From Cryobacterium breve (GTDB lineage: Bacteria; Actinomycetota; Actinomycetes; Actinomycetales; Microbacteriaceae): DNA of 64,000 nt. Under the pieces are notes generated by a model. That model did no database searches and was not told where the DNA came from. It worked only from the letters and a program-made list of their open reading frames with translations. Position 1 is the stretch's first letter. Each line of letters starts with the position of its first letter. Below are positions 8,936 to 16,633 of this stretch, in pieces. A program made the position numbers and the translations under genes. The stretch is taken from positions 1 through 64,000 of the forward strand of contig NZ_SOGJ01000010.1 of the NCBI RefSeq assembly GCF_004402375.1. The letters run 5' to 3'.

Positions 8936-9804
8936 TTACCCAGCCTAGCCACGGAAGCGGCGCCCGGCGGGGTAACGGATACCGTTGCATCCGCGTCGAT
9001 GACGCGCGCGAGCGCCCGGGCCAATCGTGGGCGGATGAGGTGGTCGTTCGCTTCGACGCGGTGCATGGTGACGTGGCGCATTCGTTCGATCACCGTCATG
9101 GTGCCGGCGGCGATGAACGCGTCCAGGGTGCCGTAGACCACGTCGACCGGCACTCGGAGGGTCGCGATGTCGCTGATCACGGTCTGCGATTCGATGCAGT
9201 GCTCCAGCGATTTCACGAACGGGGTCCAGGTGCGCTCGGTGAGTTCAAAGATGCCCTTGGGCAGCAGCCGGGCGATGATGGCCGCGTTGGCGAGCGTGAA
9301 TTCCTTGTTCAGGCGGAGGAAATCGTAGGCGCGCAGGTAGGTGCTCACGCGGGCCCGCACCCACCGGTCTCCGATATCGCTCGGCGACAAGTAGACCGGC
9401 GGACCCACGAGAACCACCCGGGACACTCGGGTACGCCGGGATGCGCGGGTGCGCGGCAACGCGGCCAGTCGGGCCGCGATCAGGCTGCCGAGGGAATGAC
9501 CGACCAGGACGAACGGCTCGCGCAGCTTGAGCGCCCGGATTGTGGCGGCCAACGAGTCCACGTGGTCCTCGAGCCGGTACTCGCAGCCGTCGGGGATCGG
9601 CGATTCGCCGAAGCCCAGGATGTCGACGGCAATGACCCGGTGCCGGGGCACGAGCAGAGGCACCAGTTCGCGGAAGGTCTCCGAGGAGGACGCAATGCCG
9701 TGCACCAGGATCACCACGGGGCCGGTGCCCTCGTCGGTGGCGATGTGCAACAGCGGCGGGCGCCGCCGGCCTATCCGTTCAGAGAGGGCCGCCCACCAGG
9801 TCAT
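8890..9804 (-). CDS. alpha/beta-hydrolase
   Basis: A 304-residue alpha/beta-hydrolase. The oxyanion-hole strand VVILVHGIASS, nucleophile elbow VGHSLGS (S104) and a late histidine in EANDHLIRP form the expected triad with an acid in the VDVVYGTLDAF loop. Cytosolic, no signal peptide. I start at 9804, where GGAAGC precedes the ATG; a 12-residue longer start at 9840 is possible. The C-terminal 46 bases overlap the following aldo/keto reductase. Substrate unknown. Confidence 0.83.
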   Translation of the reverse strand: MTWWAALSERIGRRRPPLLHIATDEGTGPVVILVHGIASSSETFRELVPLLVPRHRVIAVDILGFGESPIPDGCEYRLEDHVDSLAATIRALKLREPFVLVGHSLGSLIAARLAALPRTRASRRTRVSRVVLVGPPVYLSPSDIGDRWVRARVSTYLRAYDFLRLNKEFTLANAAIIARLLPKGIFELTERTWTPFVKSLEHCIESQTVISDIATLRVPVDVVYGTLDAFIAAGTMTVIERMRHVTMHRVEANDHLIRPRLARALARVIDADATVSVTPPGAASVARLGKWTHASSEEPAEPSL

Positions 9805-9916
9805 GCTTCCAGTATCGCCGCGAAACGTCGCCACGCTCATTCTGCGTCGCCGGCGCAGCACCGCTCGCGCGTCTTGCCGAGACGCGATTGTGATCCAGCG
9901 GCTCCGATCGCGGCCG

Positions 9917-9922
9917 TACAGT
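9917..9922 (+). promoter_or_regulatory. -10 hexamer TACAGT, leaderless start
   Basis: TACAGT ends 6 nt before the ATG at 9929; no Shine-Dalgarno sequence. Confidence 0.45.
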
Positions 9923-9928
9923 GATGCC

Positions 9929-10840
9929 ATGAAGCGATTTTCCCGAGTGACTGCTGTGCTCCTCGGCACACTGCTGCTGGCCGGCTGCTCGGTGCCCGGG
10001 GCTTCCATCGGCACCGACTCCGGCGGCTCCGCCACGGCCCCCGGCCTCGCCGAACCCGGCACCGTGAATCCAGGGACCATCGACCCCGGGACCGAGCCGG
10101 GCGTTTCCGATGAAGCGCTCGACACGCGCGCCTTCCAGGACGGCAGCACCGGAGAGATCACATCCACCCAGCGCGACGTGATCACCACCGGGATGGTGTC
10201 GATCACGGCGGACGACCCGATCGCATCCGTGCAGGATGCAGTCACCATCACCGAGCAGGCCGGCGGACGGATCGACAGCCGCACCGAGAACCCGGCCACG
10301 GACAACCAGCCGGCAAGCGCGAATCTCACCCTGCGCATCCCGTCGGACGAACTCGATCGAACGCTGGCGGAGCTCAAGCAGCTCGGCACCGTCAACTTCG
10401 TGTCGCTGAACGCGTCGGACATCACCCAGCAGACCCAGGACCTCGACGCCCGGATCACATCGCTGAAGACCTCGGTCGAACGGTTGCTGGCCCTCATGGT
10501 GGAGGCCACGACCACCGCCGACCTGATCGCGGTCGAGAACGCACTGTCCGAGCGGCAGAGCGAACTCGAGGGACTGCAGGCGCAGCGGGACTACCTGTCC
10601 GACCAGGTTGATTTCTCGACCCTCACGCTCGAGCTGTACTCGACCGGCACGGTGGATCCCGGCACCCCGGATGACTTCTGGGATGCGGTCGCGGCCGGCT
10701 GGAACGCCCTCGTGTCCGCCCTCGGCACCGCTATCGTGGGCATCGGCTTCGCGCTGCCCTGGCTGCTCGCCCTCGGACTGGTCGCCGCGATCGTCTACCT
10801 GGTGATCTGGTTGGCACGCAAGCGACACACGGCTGCGTAA
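9929..10840 (+). CDS. DUF4349 lipoprotein with C-terminal membrane anchor
   Basis: 303 residues. Signal peptide with lipobox LLAGC (lipidated C at about residue 17), then a flexible Gly/Pro-rich linker with PGT repeats (about 35-60), a DUF4349 domain (about 80-240) that includes a coiled-coil (residues about 165-215), and a final membrane segment with a cationic tail (WLARKRHTAA). Anchored at both ends it would span the cell-envelope space. DUF4349 function is unknown. Its TAA stop codon doubles as the start of the next gene's -10 hexamer. Confidence 0.85.
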   Translation: MKRFSRVTAVLLGTLLLAGCSVPGASIGTDSGGSATAPGLAEPGTVNPGTIDPGTEPGVSDEALDTRAFQDGSTGEITSTQRDVITTGMVSITADDPIASVQDAVTITEQAGGRIDSRTENPATDNQPASANLTLRIPSDELDRTLAELKQLGTVNFVSLNASDITQQTQDLDARITSLKTSVERLLALMVEATTTADLIAVENALSERQSELEGLQAQRDYLSDQVDFSTLTLELYSTGTVDPGTPDDFWDAVAAGWNALVSALGTAIVGIGFALPWLLALGLVAAIVYLVIWLARKRHTAA

Positions 10841-10843
10841 ACT
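10838..10843 (+). promoter_or_regulatory. -10 hexamer TAAACT overlapping a stop codon
   Basis: TAAACT ends 6 nt before the GTG at 10850 and its first three bases are the stop codon of the DUF4349 gene. Leaderless initiation likely. Confidence 0.45.
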
Positions 10844-10849
10844 TATTTT

Positions 10850-12016
10850 GTGCACACGTCTGCCGAACCCTCCCCGCTCGGCGACGAGCTTCTCGAACGC
10901 ATCCGTTCCCGCGCCGCCGCCCATGACCGGGACAACACATTCCCCACCGACGATCTGGCCGAGCTGGTGGCCTGCGGCTACCTCCGATCGATTGTTCCGG
11001 TGGTCTTCGGAGGCCTCGGACGCAGCGCGCAGCAGGTCGCGCGCGACCAGGTCCGGCTCGCCGCCCACGCACCGGCCACCGCACTCGCCGTCAACATGCA
11101 CCTCGTCTGGACGGGCGTGGCCCGTACCCTGCACGAGCAGGGCGACGACAGCCTGGCCTTCGTGCTGCACGGTGCCGTCACCGGGGAGATCTTCGGCTTC
11201 GGCGTCAGCGAACCCGGCAACGACCTCGTGCTCACCGACTCGATCACGACTGCCACCCCGCAGCCGGGTGGCGGCTACCGCTTCACCGGCACGAAGATTT
11301 TCACGACGCTGTCCCCGGCCTGGACCCGGCTCGGCACCATGGGCATCGACCGAGTATCAGCTGACGGCCCGAAAATCGTCTGGGCGTTCATCGACCGGGC
11401 CGACCCGGGCGTCAGCCAGAAGGATGACTGGGACACCCTGGGCATGCGCGCCAGCCAGAGCCGCAGCACCGTGCTCACCGGCGCATCCGCCCGGCCCGAT
11501 CAGGTCTTCCGCCGGCTGGATCCCGGACCGAGTCCCGACCCACTGATTTTCGCCATCTTCGCCAATTTCGAGATTCTGCTGGCCGCGGTGTACATCGGCA
11601 TCGGTCGGCGCGCGGTCGAACTGGCCGTTCTGGCGGCCGGGCGGCGCACCTCGTTGAAGAACGGCGGTCGCACCCTGGGGCAGGACCCGGACATCCGTTG
11701 GCGGGTCGCGGAGGCCGCGATGATGATGGATGGCCTGTACCCCCAGATCGACGCGCTGGCGCACGACCTCGACGCCCTGACCGACCACGGCCCGCGGTGG
11801 TTCTCCCTGCTGTCGGGTCTGAAACACCGTGCCACCGAGACCGCGCGCCTGGTCGTCGATCAGGCTCTCCGGGTGGGCGGCGGCTCGACCTACTTCGCCG
11901 GCGACGAACTCGGGCGCTTGTACCGCGACGTGCTGGCCGGCCTCTTCCACCCGTCCGACGCCGAATCGGCGCACGCCACCGTCGCCGCCGCCTGGCTGGG
12001 TCCGACCGATGTCTGA
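10850..12016 (+). CDS. acyl-CoA dehydrogenase family protein
   Basis: A 388-residue FAD-dependent acyl-CoA dehydrogenase-like protein: N-terminal helical domain, middle beta-domain with GEIFGFGVSEPGND followed by RFTGTKIFTT, then the C-terminal four-helix domain. The motif GVSEPGND replaces the usual A-x-TEP-x-GSD, and no obvious catalytic Glu of the short-chain type is recognisable, so it may belong to the flavin-monooxygenase-like or DszC-like side of the superfamily. Overlaps the thrE-like gene by 8 nt. Confidence 0.82.
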   Translation: MHTSAEPSPLGDELLERIRSRAAAHDRDNTFPTDDLAELVACGYLRSIVPVVFGGLGRSAQQVARDQVRLAAHAPATALAVNMHLVWTGVARTLHEQGDDSLAFVLHGAVTGEIFGFGVSEPGNDLVLTDSITTATPQPGGGYRFTGTKIFTTLSPAWTRLGTMGIDRVSADGPKIVWAFIDRADPGVSQKDDWDTLGMRASQSRSTVLTGASARPDQVFRRLDPGPSPDPLIFAIFANFEILLAAVYIGIGRRAVELAVLAAGRRTSLKNGGRTLGQDPDIRWRVAEAAMMMDGLYPQIDALAHDLDALTDHGPRWFSLLSGLKHRATETARLVVDQALRVGGGSTYFAGDELGRLYRDVLAGLFHPSDAESAHATVAAAWLGPTDV

Positions 12017-13355
12017 CGTCACCCGCACGATCAACGTCTTCGACAGCGCCGCCTACACCCGCTCCGTTCTCGACCTCACCATGCGGCTCGCGGAAGTCAT
12101 TTTCGCGGCCGGTGCCGGCGCCGAAGACGCCACGGCCGCCATGGAAGCCATCACCCGGGCCTACGGTCTCCGCGGCACCGAGGCCAACGTCACCCACACG
12201 ATCATCGCACTCACCCACGAGGACCCGGCCACGCACGAGTCCATCACCCGAACCCGCAACGTCAAGTACCGCTCGCTCAACTACGGGAAGCTCACGGCCA
12301 CCTCCGAGCTGATCGCCGAGATCCTCGACTCGCCGCCCGAGGTCGCCGACGCCCGCAAGCGCCTGGCCACCATCGTCAGCGCCAAGCCGCAGGTGCCCTC
12401 CCTCTTCCGCCGGGTGGGCTGGAGCCTCGTCGGGGCCGGGGCAGCCGTGCTCATCGGAGGAGGCGTGGTCGTGTGCATCGCGGCCTTCGTCGCCACGTTC
12501 TTCATCGACGCGATCACCACGGCGCTCGACCGGCGCCAGGTTCCCGTTTTCTACCAGAACGTGGTCGGCGGGGCGATCGGGCCGATCGTCGCCGCGATCG
12601 TCGCGCTGATCGATCCCTCAGCGAATCCGTCCCTTGTCGTCATCGCGACCATCATCATGCTCCTGGCCGGCGTCACGACGTTCGGCGCGGTGCACGACAC
12701 CCTGTCGGGCTTCTACCTGACCGGCACGGCCCGGATGATGGAGGCCCTCCTGATCACGGGCGGCCTGGTCACCGGCGTGGCCGGGGCGTCACTGCTGCTG
12801 GCCCGCTTCGGGTTCCAACTGCGTGTCGACGCCAACCTCACCCCGACCCTGGCCGATCTGCCGGTGATGCTGGCTGCGGCCATGGTCATCGTCGCCGGAT
12901 TCGCCCTCGGCGTGCAGGTTCCATGGCGGGCGTTCTGGGTGGTCTGCCTGCTGGGCGCCGTGGCCGAGCTGCTCTACCTGGGCGGCGCGCAAGCCGGCTT
13001 CGGGCTGGTCTGGTCGTCGGCGCTCAGCGCCGTGGGCGTGGGTCTGCTGGCCGCGATCGCCGCCCGCATCGTGCGCACTCCCCCACTGGTGATCGTCGTC
13101 TCCGCGCTCGTGCCACTGGTGCCGGGGCTGATTCTGTTCCGCGGCCTGCTGCAGCTGTCCGACGGCAACATCGACGGGCTGCTCAGCATGCTGACCGCCG
13201 GGGCCGTGGCCGCTGCACTCGCGGCGGGCGCCATCCTCGCCCAATATCTGGTTCAGTTCGTCTGGGGTCCGGCCCGGCGCCTGCAACGCCGGTTCGTGGG
13301 ACCACTGATGGCCCTGCCGGTGCGGCTCGGCCGCGGGCCCGGAAAGCGTATCTAG
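12009..13355 (+). CDS. ThrE-type threonine/serine exporter
   Basis: 448 residues. The N-terminal soluble ThrE domain (DUF1212, about 15-140; contains MRLAEVIFAAGAGAED) precedes about ten membrane helices in two blocks, matching the length of the Corynebacterium glutamicum ThrE class. Predicted to export small amino acids by proton motive force. Begins inside the acyl-CoA dehydrogenase gene (8-nt overlap), so it is co-translated with it; the functional link is unclear. Confidence 0.88.
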   Translation: MSDVTRTINVFDSAAYTRSVLDLTMRLAEVIFAAGAGAEDATAAMEAITRAYGLRGTEANVTHTIIALTHEDPATHESITRTRNVKYRSLNYGKLTATSELIAEILDSPPEVADARKRLATIVSAKPQVPSLFRRVGWSLVGAGAAVLIGGGVVVCIAAFVATFFIDAITTALDRRQVPVFYQNVVGGAIGPIVAAIVALIDPSANPSLVVIATIIMLLAGVTTFGAVHDTLSGFYLTGTARMMEALLITGGLVTGVAGASLLLARFGFQLRVDANLTPTLADLPVMLAAAMVIVAGFALGVQVPWRAFWVVCLLGAVAELLYLGGAQAGFGLVWSSALSAVGVGLLAAIAARIVRTPPLVIVVSALVPLVPGLILFRGLLQLSDGNIDGLLSMLTAGAVAAALAAGAILAQYLVQFVWGPARRLQRRFVGPLMALPVRLGRGPGKRI

Positions 13356-13409
13356 CTCGCGCGACCCCGACTTCCCGCTAGCCCCGCCGCGGTGTCCCGA
13401 CGCATCTCG

Positions 13410-13447
13410 TGGAGGCGGGCGCACGGTGAAGCGTGTGCCCGCCTCCA
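13410..13447. terminator. bidirectional hairpin
   Basis: Arms 13410-13424 and 13433-13447 pair over 15 bp with one G-T wobble, with an 8-nt loop, between the convergent exporter gene and the small minus-strand gene. No T-run. Confidence 0.65.
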
Positions 13448-13474
13448 CAGCGTTCCGCGCGGCGGGAACGCCGG

Positions 13475-13717
13475 CTAGTTGGGAATGTCAGCCTCGGCCT
13501 GGTCGTCCTGCTGGTCCTCGACGAAGCGGTAGGGAATCGGCTCTTCGGTCTCATGCCCGATCTTGAACAGGCGCCGCACGGTCTCCCCGGCCTCCACTGC
13601 CTCCAACAGGACCTCTCTCTGGTACTGCCCGTCGACGTACTCGAGTTCGCGTTCCGTTCCGGCGGCGATCACATTGGGTCCGTAGAAGATGGCCTGGTAG
13701 GTCGCTTTATCGCTCAT
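13475..13717 (-). CDS. small acidic conserved-looking protein
   Basis: An 80-residue, soluble, acidic protein (MSDKATYQAIFYG... to a DQQDDQAEADIPN tail). No known domain recognised; the pattern YVDGQYQREVLLEAVEAGE suggests a small alpha/beta fold. I start at the ATG at 13717 because the longer frame upstream is rich in Arg/Pro and looks non-coding. AGAGAGGC lies upstream as a ribosome-binding site. Function unknown. Confidence 0.6.
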   Translation of the reverse strand: MSDKATYQAIFYGPNVIAAGTERELEYVDGQYQREVLLEAVEAGETVRRLFKIGHETEEPIPYRFVEDQQDDQAEADIPN

Positions 13718-13903
13718 AGGGTGTGCCTCTCTGCGCGGTGGAGACGCATGCCTCGAATTCGGGGCGCGTCCGTGCCAGCCTACGGCCGGGCTGGCAGCTT
13801 GCACAGGGCCGGGTGCCGGCGAACGCGGGAAGGTGCCGTTTAGCGGCAACCCGCGTAGGGTCGAAGTCACGGTGCCGCTGGGGCTCGGTTCGAAGGAGTA
13901 CAC

Positions 13904-14026
13904 ATGGCTGACAAATCACCCAAAAAGGACGCATCCAAGAAGGTTGCCGGTAAGTCCTTGAAGGAAAAGCGTGCTGACAAGCACGCCAAGGCGAACGAGA
14001 CGACCGAGAAGGCGCGCAAGGCCTAG
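13904..14026 (+). CDS. 40-residue lysine/alanine-rich small protein
   Basis: ATG at 13904 is preceded by a strong GAAGGAG (13892-13898) and the frame stops at 14024-14026. The product is 40 residues, 13 of them lysine (MADKSPKKDASKKVAGKSLK and a similar C-terminal half), predicted helical and nucleic-acid-binding-like. The perfect terminator right after it confirms an expressed short gene. Similar tiny basic proteins occur widely in Actinobacteria; their role is not known to me. Confidence 0.75.
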   Translation: MADKSPKKDASKKVAGKSLKEKRADKHAKANETTEKARKA

Positions 14027-14049
14027 CGCCTGCTCCACGATTAAACTCG

Positions 14050-14088
14050 GGGTGTTGCCGCTCTAACCGCGGCAACACCCTTTTTTTT
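14050..14088 (+). terminator. strong intrinsic terminator
   Basis: Perfect 12-bp stem (14050-14061 with 14069-14080), 7-nt loop and eight consecutive T (14081-14088). Ends the small basic protein transcript. Confidence 0.92.
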
Positions 14089-14108
14089 CGTCCCGAAAGG
14101 ACCCCTCG

Positions 14109-14993
14109 ATGACCTTGCCCTCCGCGGACACCCGGGTGGAGTACCCGGCTGGTCTGACCCGAACCACCGCTTCGGTGCTGCATGTCCAGCCGCAGTCCGG
14201 CGGCCTCGTCGCCGTTCTCCTTGACACCACCCCCGTGCACCCGGTCGACGCAGGCTGGCCCGACCAGGGACCCGACAGGGCCCTGCTCTGCACCGTGGGA
14301 ACCGAACTGCCGGTGCTGGACTGCATTGTGGGTGCCACCGACGGGTCCGCGCTGTACCTGGGCCGGGACATCCCCGTGCCGAAGGGCATGCCCGGATGGG
14401 CCTTCGTCGTCGTTCACCTGGTCCAGGGCGCGGCATTGGACGCAGGCACCGGGCTGGCCGAGGGTCAGACGGTCGAGGTGGTCGTCGACGCCGGCTACCG
14501 GCAACGGCTGTCCGCCGGCCACACGGCATGCCACCTCGCCTCCATGGCCCTCAACCGGGCGCTGGCCGACCGGTGGAGGAAGGAGGTGCGCGCCGACTCC
14601 CTCGGCAACCCCGATTTCGACGGCACCGCCATCGACGTGTCCCTGATCAGCGAGAACGGATCCGTCGACACGTACCGGCTCGGCAAGTCCCTGCGCCGCA
14701 AGGGTTTCGACACCGAGGGCCTGGCCGAGCAGTTGGCTGAGATCGAATCCACGATGAACACGGCCCTTGCCGAGTGGGTGGCCTCGGCCGCGAGCGTGCG
14801 CGTCGACCGGGACGGCCCGCTACTCTCCGACCGCCGGTACTGGGTCTGCGAGCTGCCCGCCCACAGCGCGCGTATCCCCTGCGGTGGCACGCACGTGTCC
14901 TCGCTGGTCGAACTCGGCGCCGTGCGCGTGGCTCTGTCCACGACCGATGTTGAGGGCACGAGCGTGCTAACCATGGAGACCGTCGTCGGCTGA
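14109..14993 (+). CDS. AlaX-like tRNA-editing protein
   Basis: 294 residues. An N-terminal beta-barrel region is followed by the threonyl/alanyl-tRNA synthetase second additional domain: zinc ligands H138 and H142 (GHTACH) and the CGGTH motif near residues 258-264. Free-standing AlaX proteins hydrolyse Ser- or Gly-mischarged tRNA-Ala. The glycine-rich GGGQ loop of AlaRS is replaced here by HPVDAGWPDQGPD, so it belongs to a divergent branch. AAAGGA lies 7 nt before the ATG. Its stop codon is followed, 10 nt later, by a tetranucleotide repeat array. Confidence 0.8.
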   Translation: MTLPSADTRVEYPAGLTRTTASVLHVQPQSGGLVAVLLDTTPVHPVDAGWPDQGPDRALLCTVGTELPVLDCIVGATDGSALYLGRDIPVPKGMPGWAFVVVHLVQGAALDAGTGLAEGQTVEVVVDAGYRQRLSAGHTACHLASMALNRALADRWRKEVRADSLGNPDFDGTAIDVSLISENGSVDTYRLGKSLRRKGFDTEGLAEQLAEIESTMNTALAEWVASAASVRVDRDGPLLSDRRYWVCELPAHSARIPCGGTHVSSLVELGAVRVALSTTDVEGTSVLTMETVVG

Positions 14994-15003
14994 GCTGTCC
15001 CCG

Positions 15004-15164
15004 CATGCACGCACGCCCACAGGCACGTACGCAGGCAGGCAGGCACCCACGCACGCACTTACGCAGGCACGCAGGCACCCACGCACGCACTTACGCAGGC
15101 ACGCAGGCACCCACGCCAGCACGCACCCACGCGCGCGCGCACGCCAGCACGCACGCACGCGCTG
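15004..15164. repeat. tetranucleotide-phased 32-bp tandem repeat
   Basis: The region is built of ACGC, AGGC, ACCC and ACTT tetramers. A 32-bp unit (eight tetramers) occurs at 15029-15060 and 15061-15092, followed by a 22-bp partial copy from 15093 and then degenerate ACGC/CAGC tetramers. It contains no credible gene; frames through it give Arg/Thr/His/Ala repeats in several phases. Confidence 0.9.
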
Positions 15165-15166
15165 AA

Positions 15167-15225
15167 TCACTCACTCACTCACTCACTCACTCACTCACTC
15201 ACTCACTCACTCACTCACTCACTCA
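15167..15225. repeat. TCAC microsatellite, about 14.75 units
   Basis: 59 bases of uninterrupted TCAC repeat (GTGA on the minus strand). Long perfect tetranucleotide tracts are rare in bacteria outside phase-variable genes. On the minus strand the last codons and TGA stop of the decayed nuclease gene fall at its edge. Confidence 0.97.
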
Positions 15226-16000
15226 AGCGCGTCTCCACCCCTGCCGTACCGCGGATCTCCCCAGCAGCTCCATGATGTGGTCGACGACATTTACCGATAT
15301 CCCGGGGCACGCGATGCTGTGGGAACCGAGCTCGCTCAAGCCGCCGACCCGAACCCGGATCACCGCCCAGCCAACATCGGCCAGCACAGCGTCTTTCTCG
15401 CCCTCTGACGCCTTATTCAGCCCGGATCGGAGCGGTCGTCGCGGTCGGTATCGTCGTATTCCATCACCACCTTCAGGACGGGAATGATGATGTTCGGCCA
15501 GGCCTCCGGCATACCGTTCACGGTCTGGCTGATGCACACGGCGTTGACGGTCTACGGCAGAGCACCCGGCGTTGACCTGGTGCGGCTGATGCACCCGGCG
15601 TTGACGTGCTCCGGCCGACGGATGCGTTGCCCAGCAGCATCCGCAGCCATTGTTCGGTCATGAATGTGCCCAGCCTCAATCCGGGCTTCATGAATGCCAC
15701 TCCGCCCTCGAACCGGGCGCTGGGTGCTTCGGCGTTGACCTTGCACTTCGGGCAGCCGAAGCCCACGAGGGCAGCCCGCACTGTGGTGACATAGCGGGAG
15801 TGGCCGCGATCGCAGAACCACTCGTAGTCGACTCCGATCTGCGTCTCCTGCCCGAGGTCATCGCGACGCCCCGCGGCCACCGTACGCAAAAGCTGACCTT
15901 GGCTGCACTGCGTCTCCGCAAGGAGCGTGCAGATCGGACAGTCGCAGTAGCAAGGCCACGCGGGCATCCGTCGTCGACGCCCCGTGCCCGCAGCGGAAGC
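15223..16000 (-). pseudogene. broken zinc-ribbon / Vsr-like endonuclease gene
   Basis: Minus-strand pieces of one protein appear in successive frames. Upstream piece: a zinc-ribbon with CPIC, CDRGH and CPKC motifs (about 15990-15750), then FMTEQWLRMLLGN (about 15650). After a 28-bp triplication the frame changes and gives MPEAWPNIIIPVLKVVMEYD (about 15490-15430), the core strand/acid pattern of DUF559/Vsr-fold nucleases. A further frameshift near 15420-15435 is needed to reach EKDAVLADVGWAVIRVR and the C-terminus, which stops at the TCAC array. At least two frameshifts make it non-functional as annotated. Confidence 0.72.
15531..15610. repeat. 28-29-bp imperfect triplication inside the pseudogene
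   Basis: The 10-mer cggcgttgac recurs at 15539, 15567 and 15596, each with similar flanks (gctgatgcac occurs twice). The spacing of 28 and 29 bp is not a multiple of three, so the duplications themselves shift the reading frame of the nuclease gene. Confidence 0.8.
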
Positions 16001-16021
16001 ACCCGGCCGTGCCACCACCGT

Positions 16022-16188
16022 CTGCCACACCGGCCACAGTGCCGCCTGCCACACCTGCCGCACCGGCTGCACCGGCCACACCGGCCACACCGGCCACACC
16101 GGCCACAATGCCGCCTGCCACACCTGCCGCACCGGCTGCACCGGCCACACCGGCCACACCGGCCACAATGCCGCCTGCCACACCAACA
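16022..16188. repeat. 60/69-bp minisatellite with 9-bp sub-repeats
   Basis: The segment 16081-16123 is repeated exactly at 16141-16183 (60-bp period), and an earlier copy lies 69 bp upstream of the first (16032). Inside each unit, caccggcca 9-mers are stacked two to four times. The array lies at the 5' side of the broken nuclease gene. All frames are open through it on the minus strand, but the translations are simple repeats. Confidence 0.9.
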
Positions 16189-16451
16189 GTCAGGCCAGCC
16201 ACCCGCACACTCCGCCCTGCGCCTGAGTCGACGCAGGCCCACGCTATCCGCGGCAACTGACACTCGACGATCAGGGGACGCTGTGCGCCAGGGACTTGAC
16301 CACAGCCCCGCGCGCAAAAGAAGGAGATTTTCGCGACACGCCGGTCGCCCAAGGCACAACACGCCACGACGCCCAAAAAACTCCGCATTTACGTTCGGGC
16401 GGAGGCGTTCGGAGGCCAATGCGCGGCCTTCGTGACGGGAGGAAAAAGAAG

Positions 16452-16477
16452 AAGGCCCCCGGTTTCCCGGGGGCCTT
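16452..16477 (-). terminator. terminator of tRNA-Ala
   Basis: 11-bp perfect stem (16452-16462 with 16467-16477), 4-nt loop; on the minus strand it is followed by a T-rich stretch (complement of 16441-16451). Sits about 20 nt beyond the tRNA 3' end. Confidence 0.85.
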
Positions 16478-16494
16478 TCAATAATCTATCTCGG

Positions 16495-16567
16495 TGGAGC
16501 TAAGGAGATTCGAACTCCTGACCTTCTCATTGCGAACGAGACGCGCTACCAACTGCGCCATAGCCCC
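16495..16567 (-). tRNA. tRNA-Ala(CGC)
   Basis: 73-nt cloverleaf on the minus strand. Acceptor stem GGGGCTA/TAGCTCC contains the G3-U70 wobble, the alanine identity element; D-arm GCGC/GCGC; anticodon loop TTCGCAA gives CGC, reading GCG; T-arm TTCGAAT. A73 is present, but CCA is not encoded in full (CCG follows). Confidence 0.95.
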
Positions 16568-16633
16568 CAACCGCTTATGCAGAATATCACGCGCGGCGAC
16601 CGAGTTGTGTCAACCCGCTCGGGAGAGCCCGAT

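Noticed and set aside
9779-11170. 463-codon minus-strand frame across the DUF4349 and acyl-CoA dehydrogenase genes
   Set aside because: Shadow of two well-supported plus-strand genes; Gly/Arg/His-rich translation without a domain.
15005-15487. Plus-strand frame with Thr-His-Ser-Leu repeats through the TCAC tract
   Set aside because: Its translation is only the microsatellite followed by the antisense of the nuclease pseudogene; no ribosome-binding site or known domain.
16022-16188. CRISPR-like repeat array
   Set aside because: Units are contiguous tandem copies with no unique spacers and no cas genes nearby.
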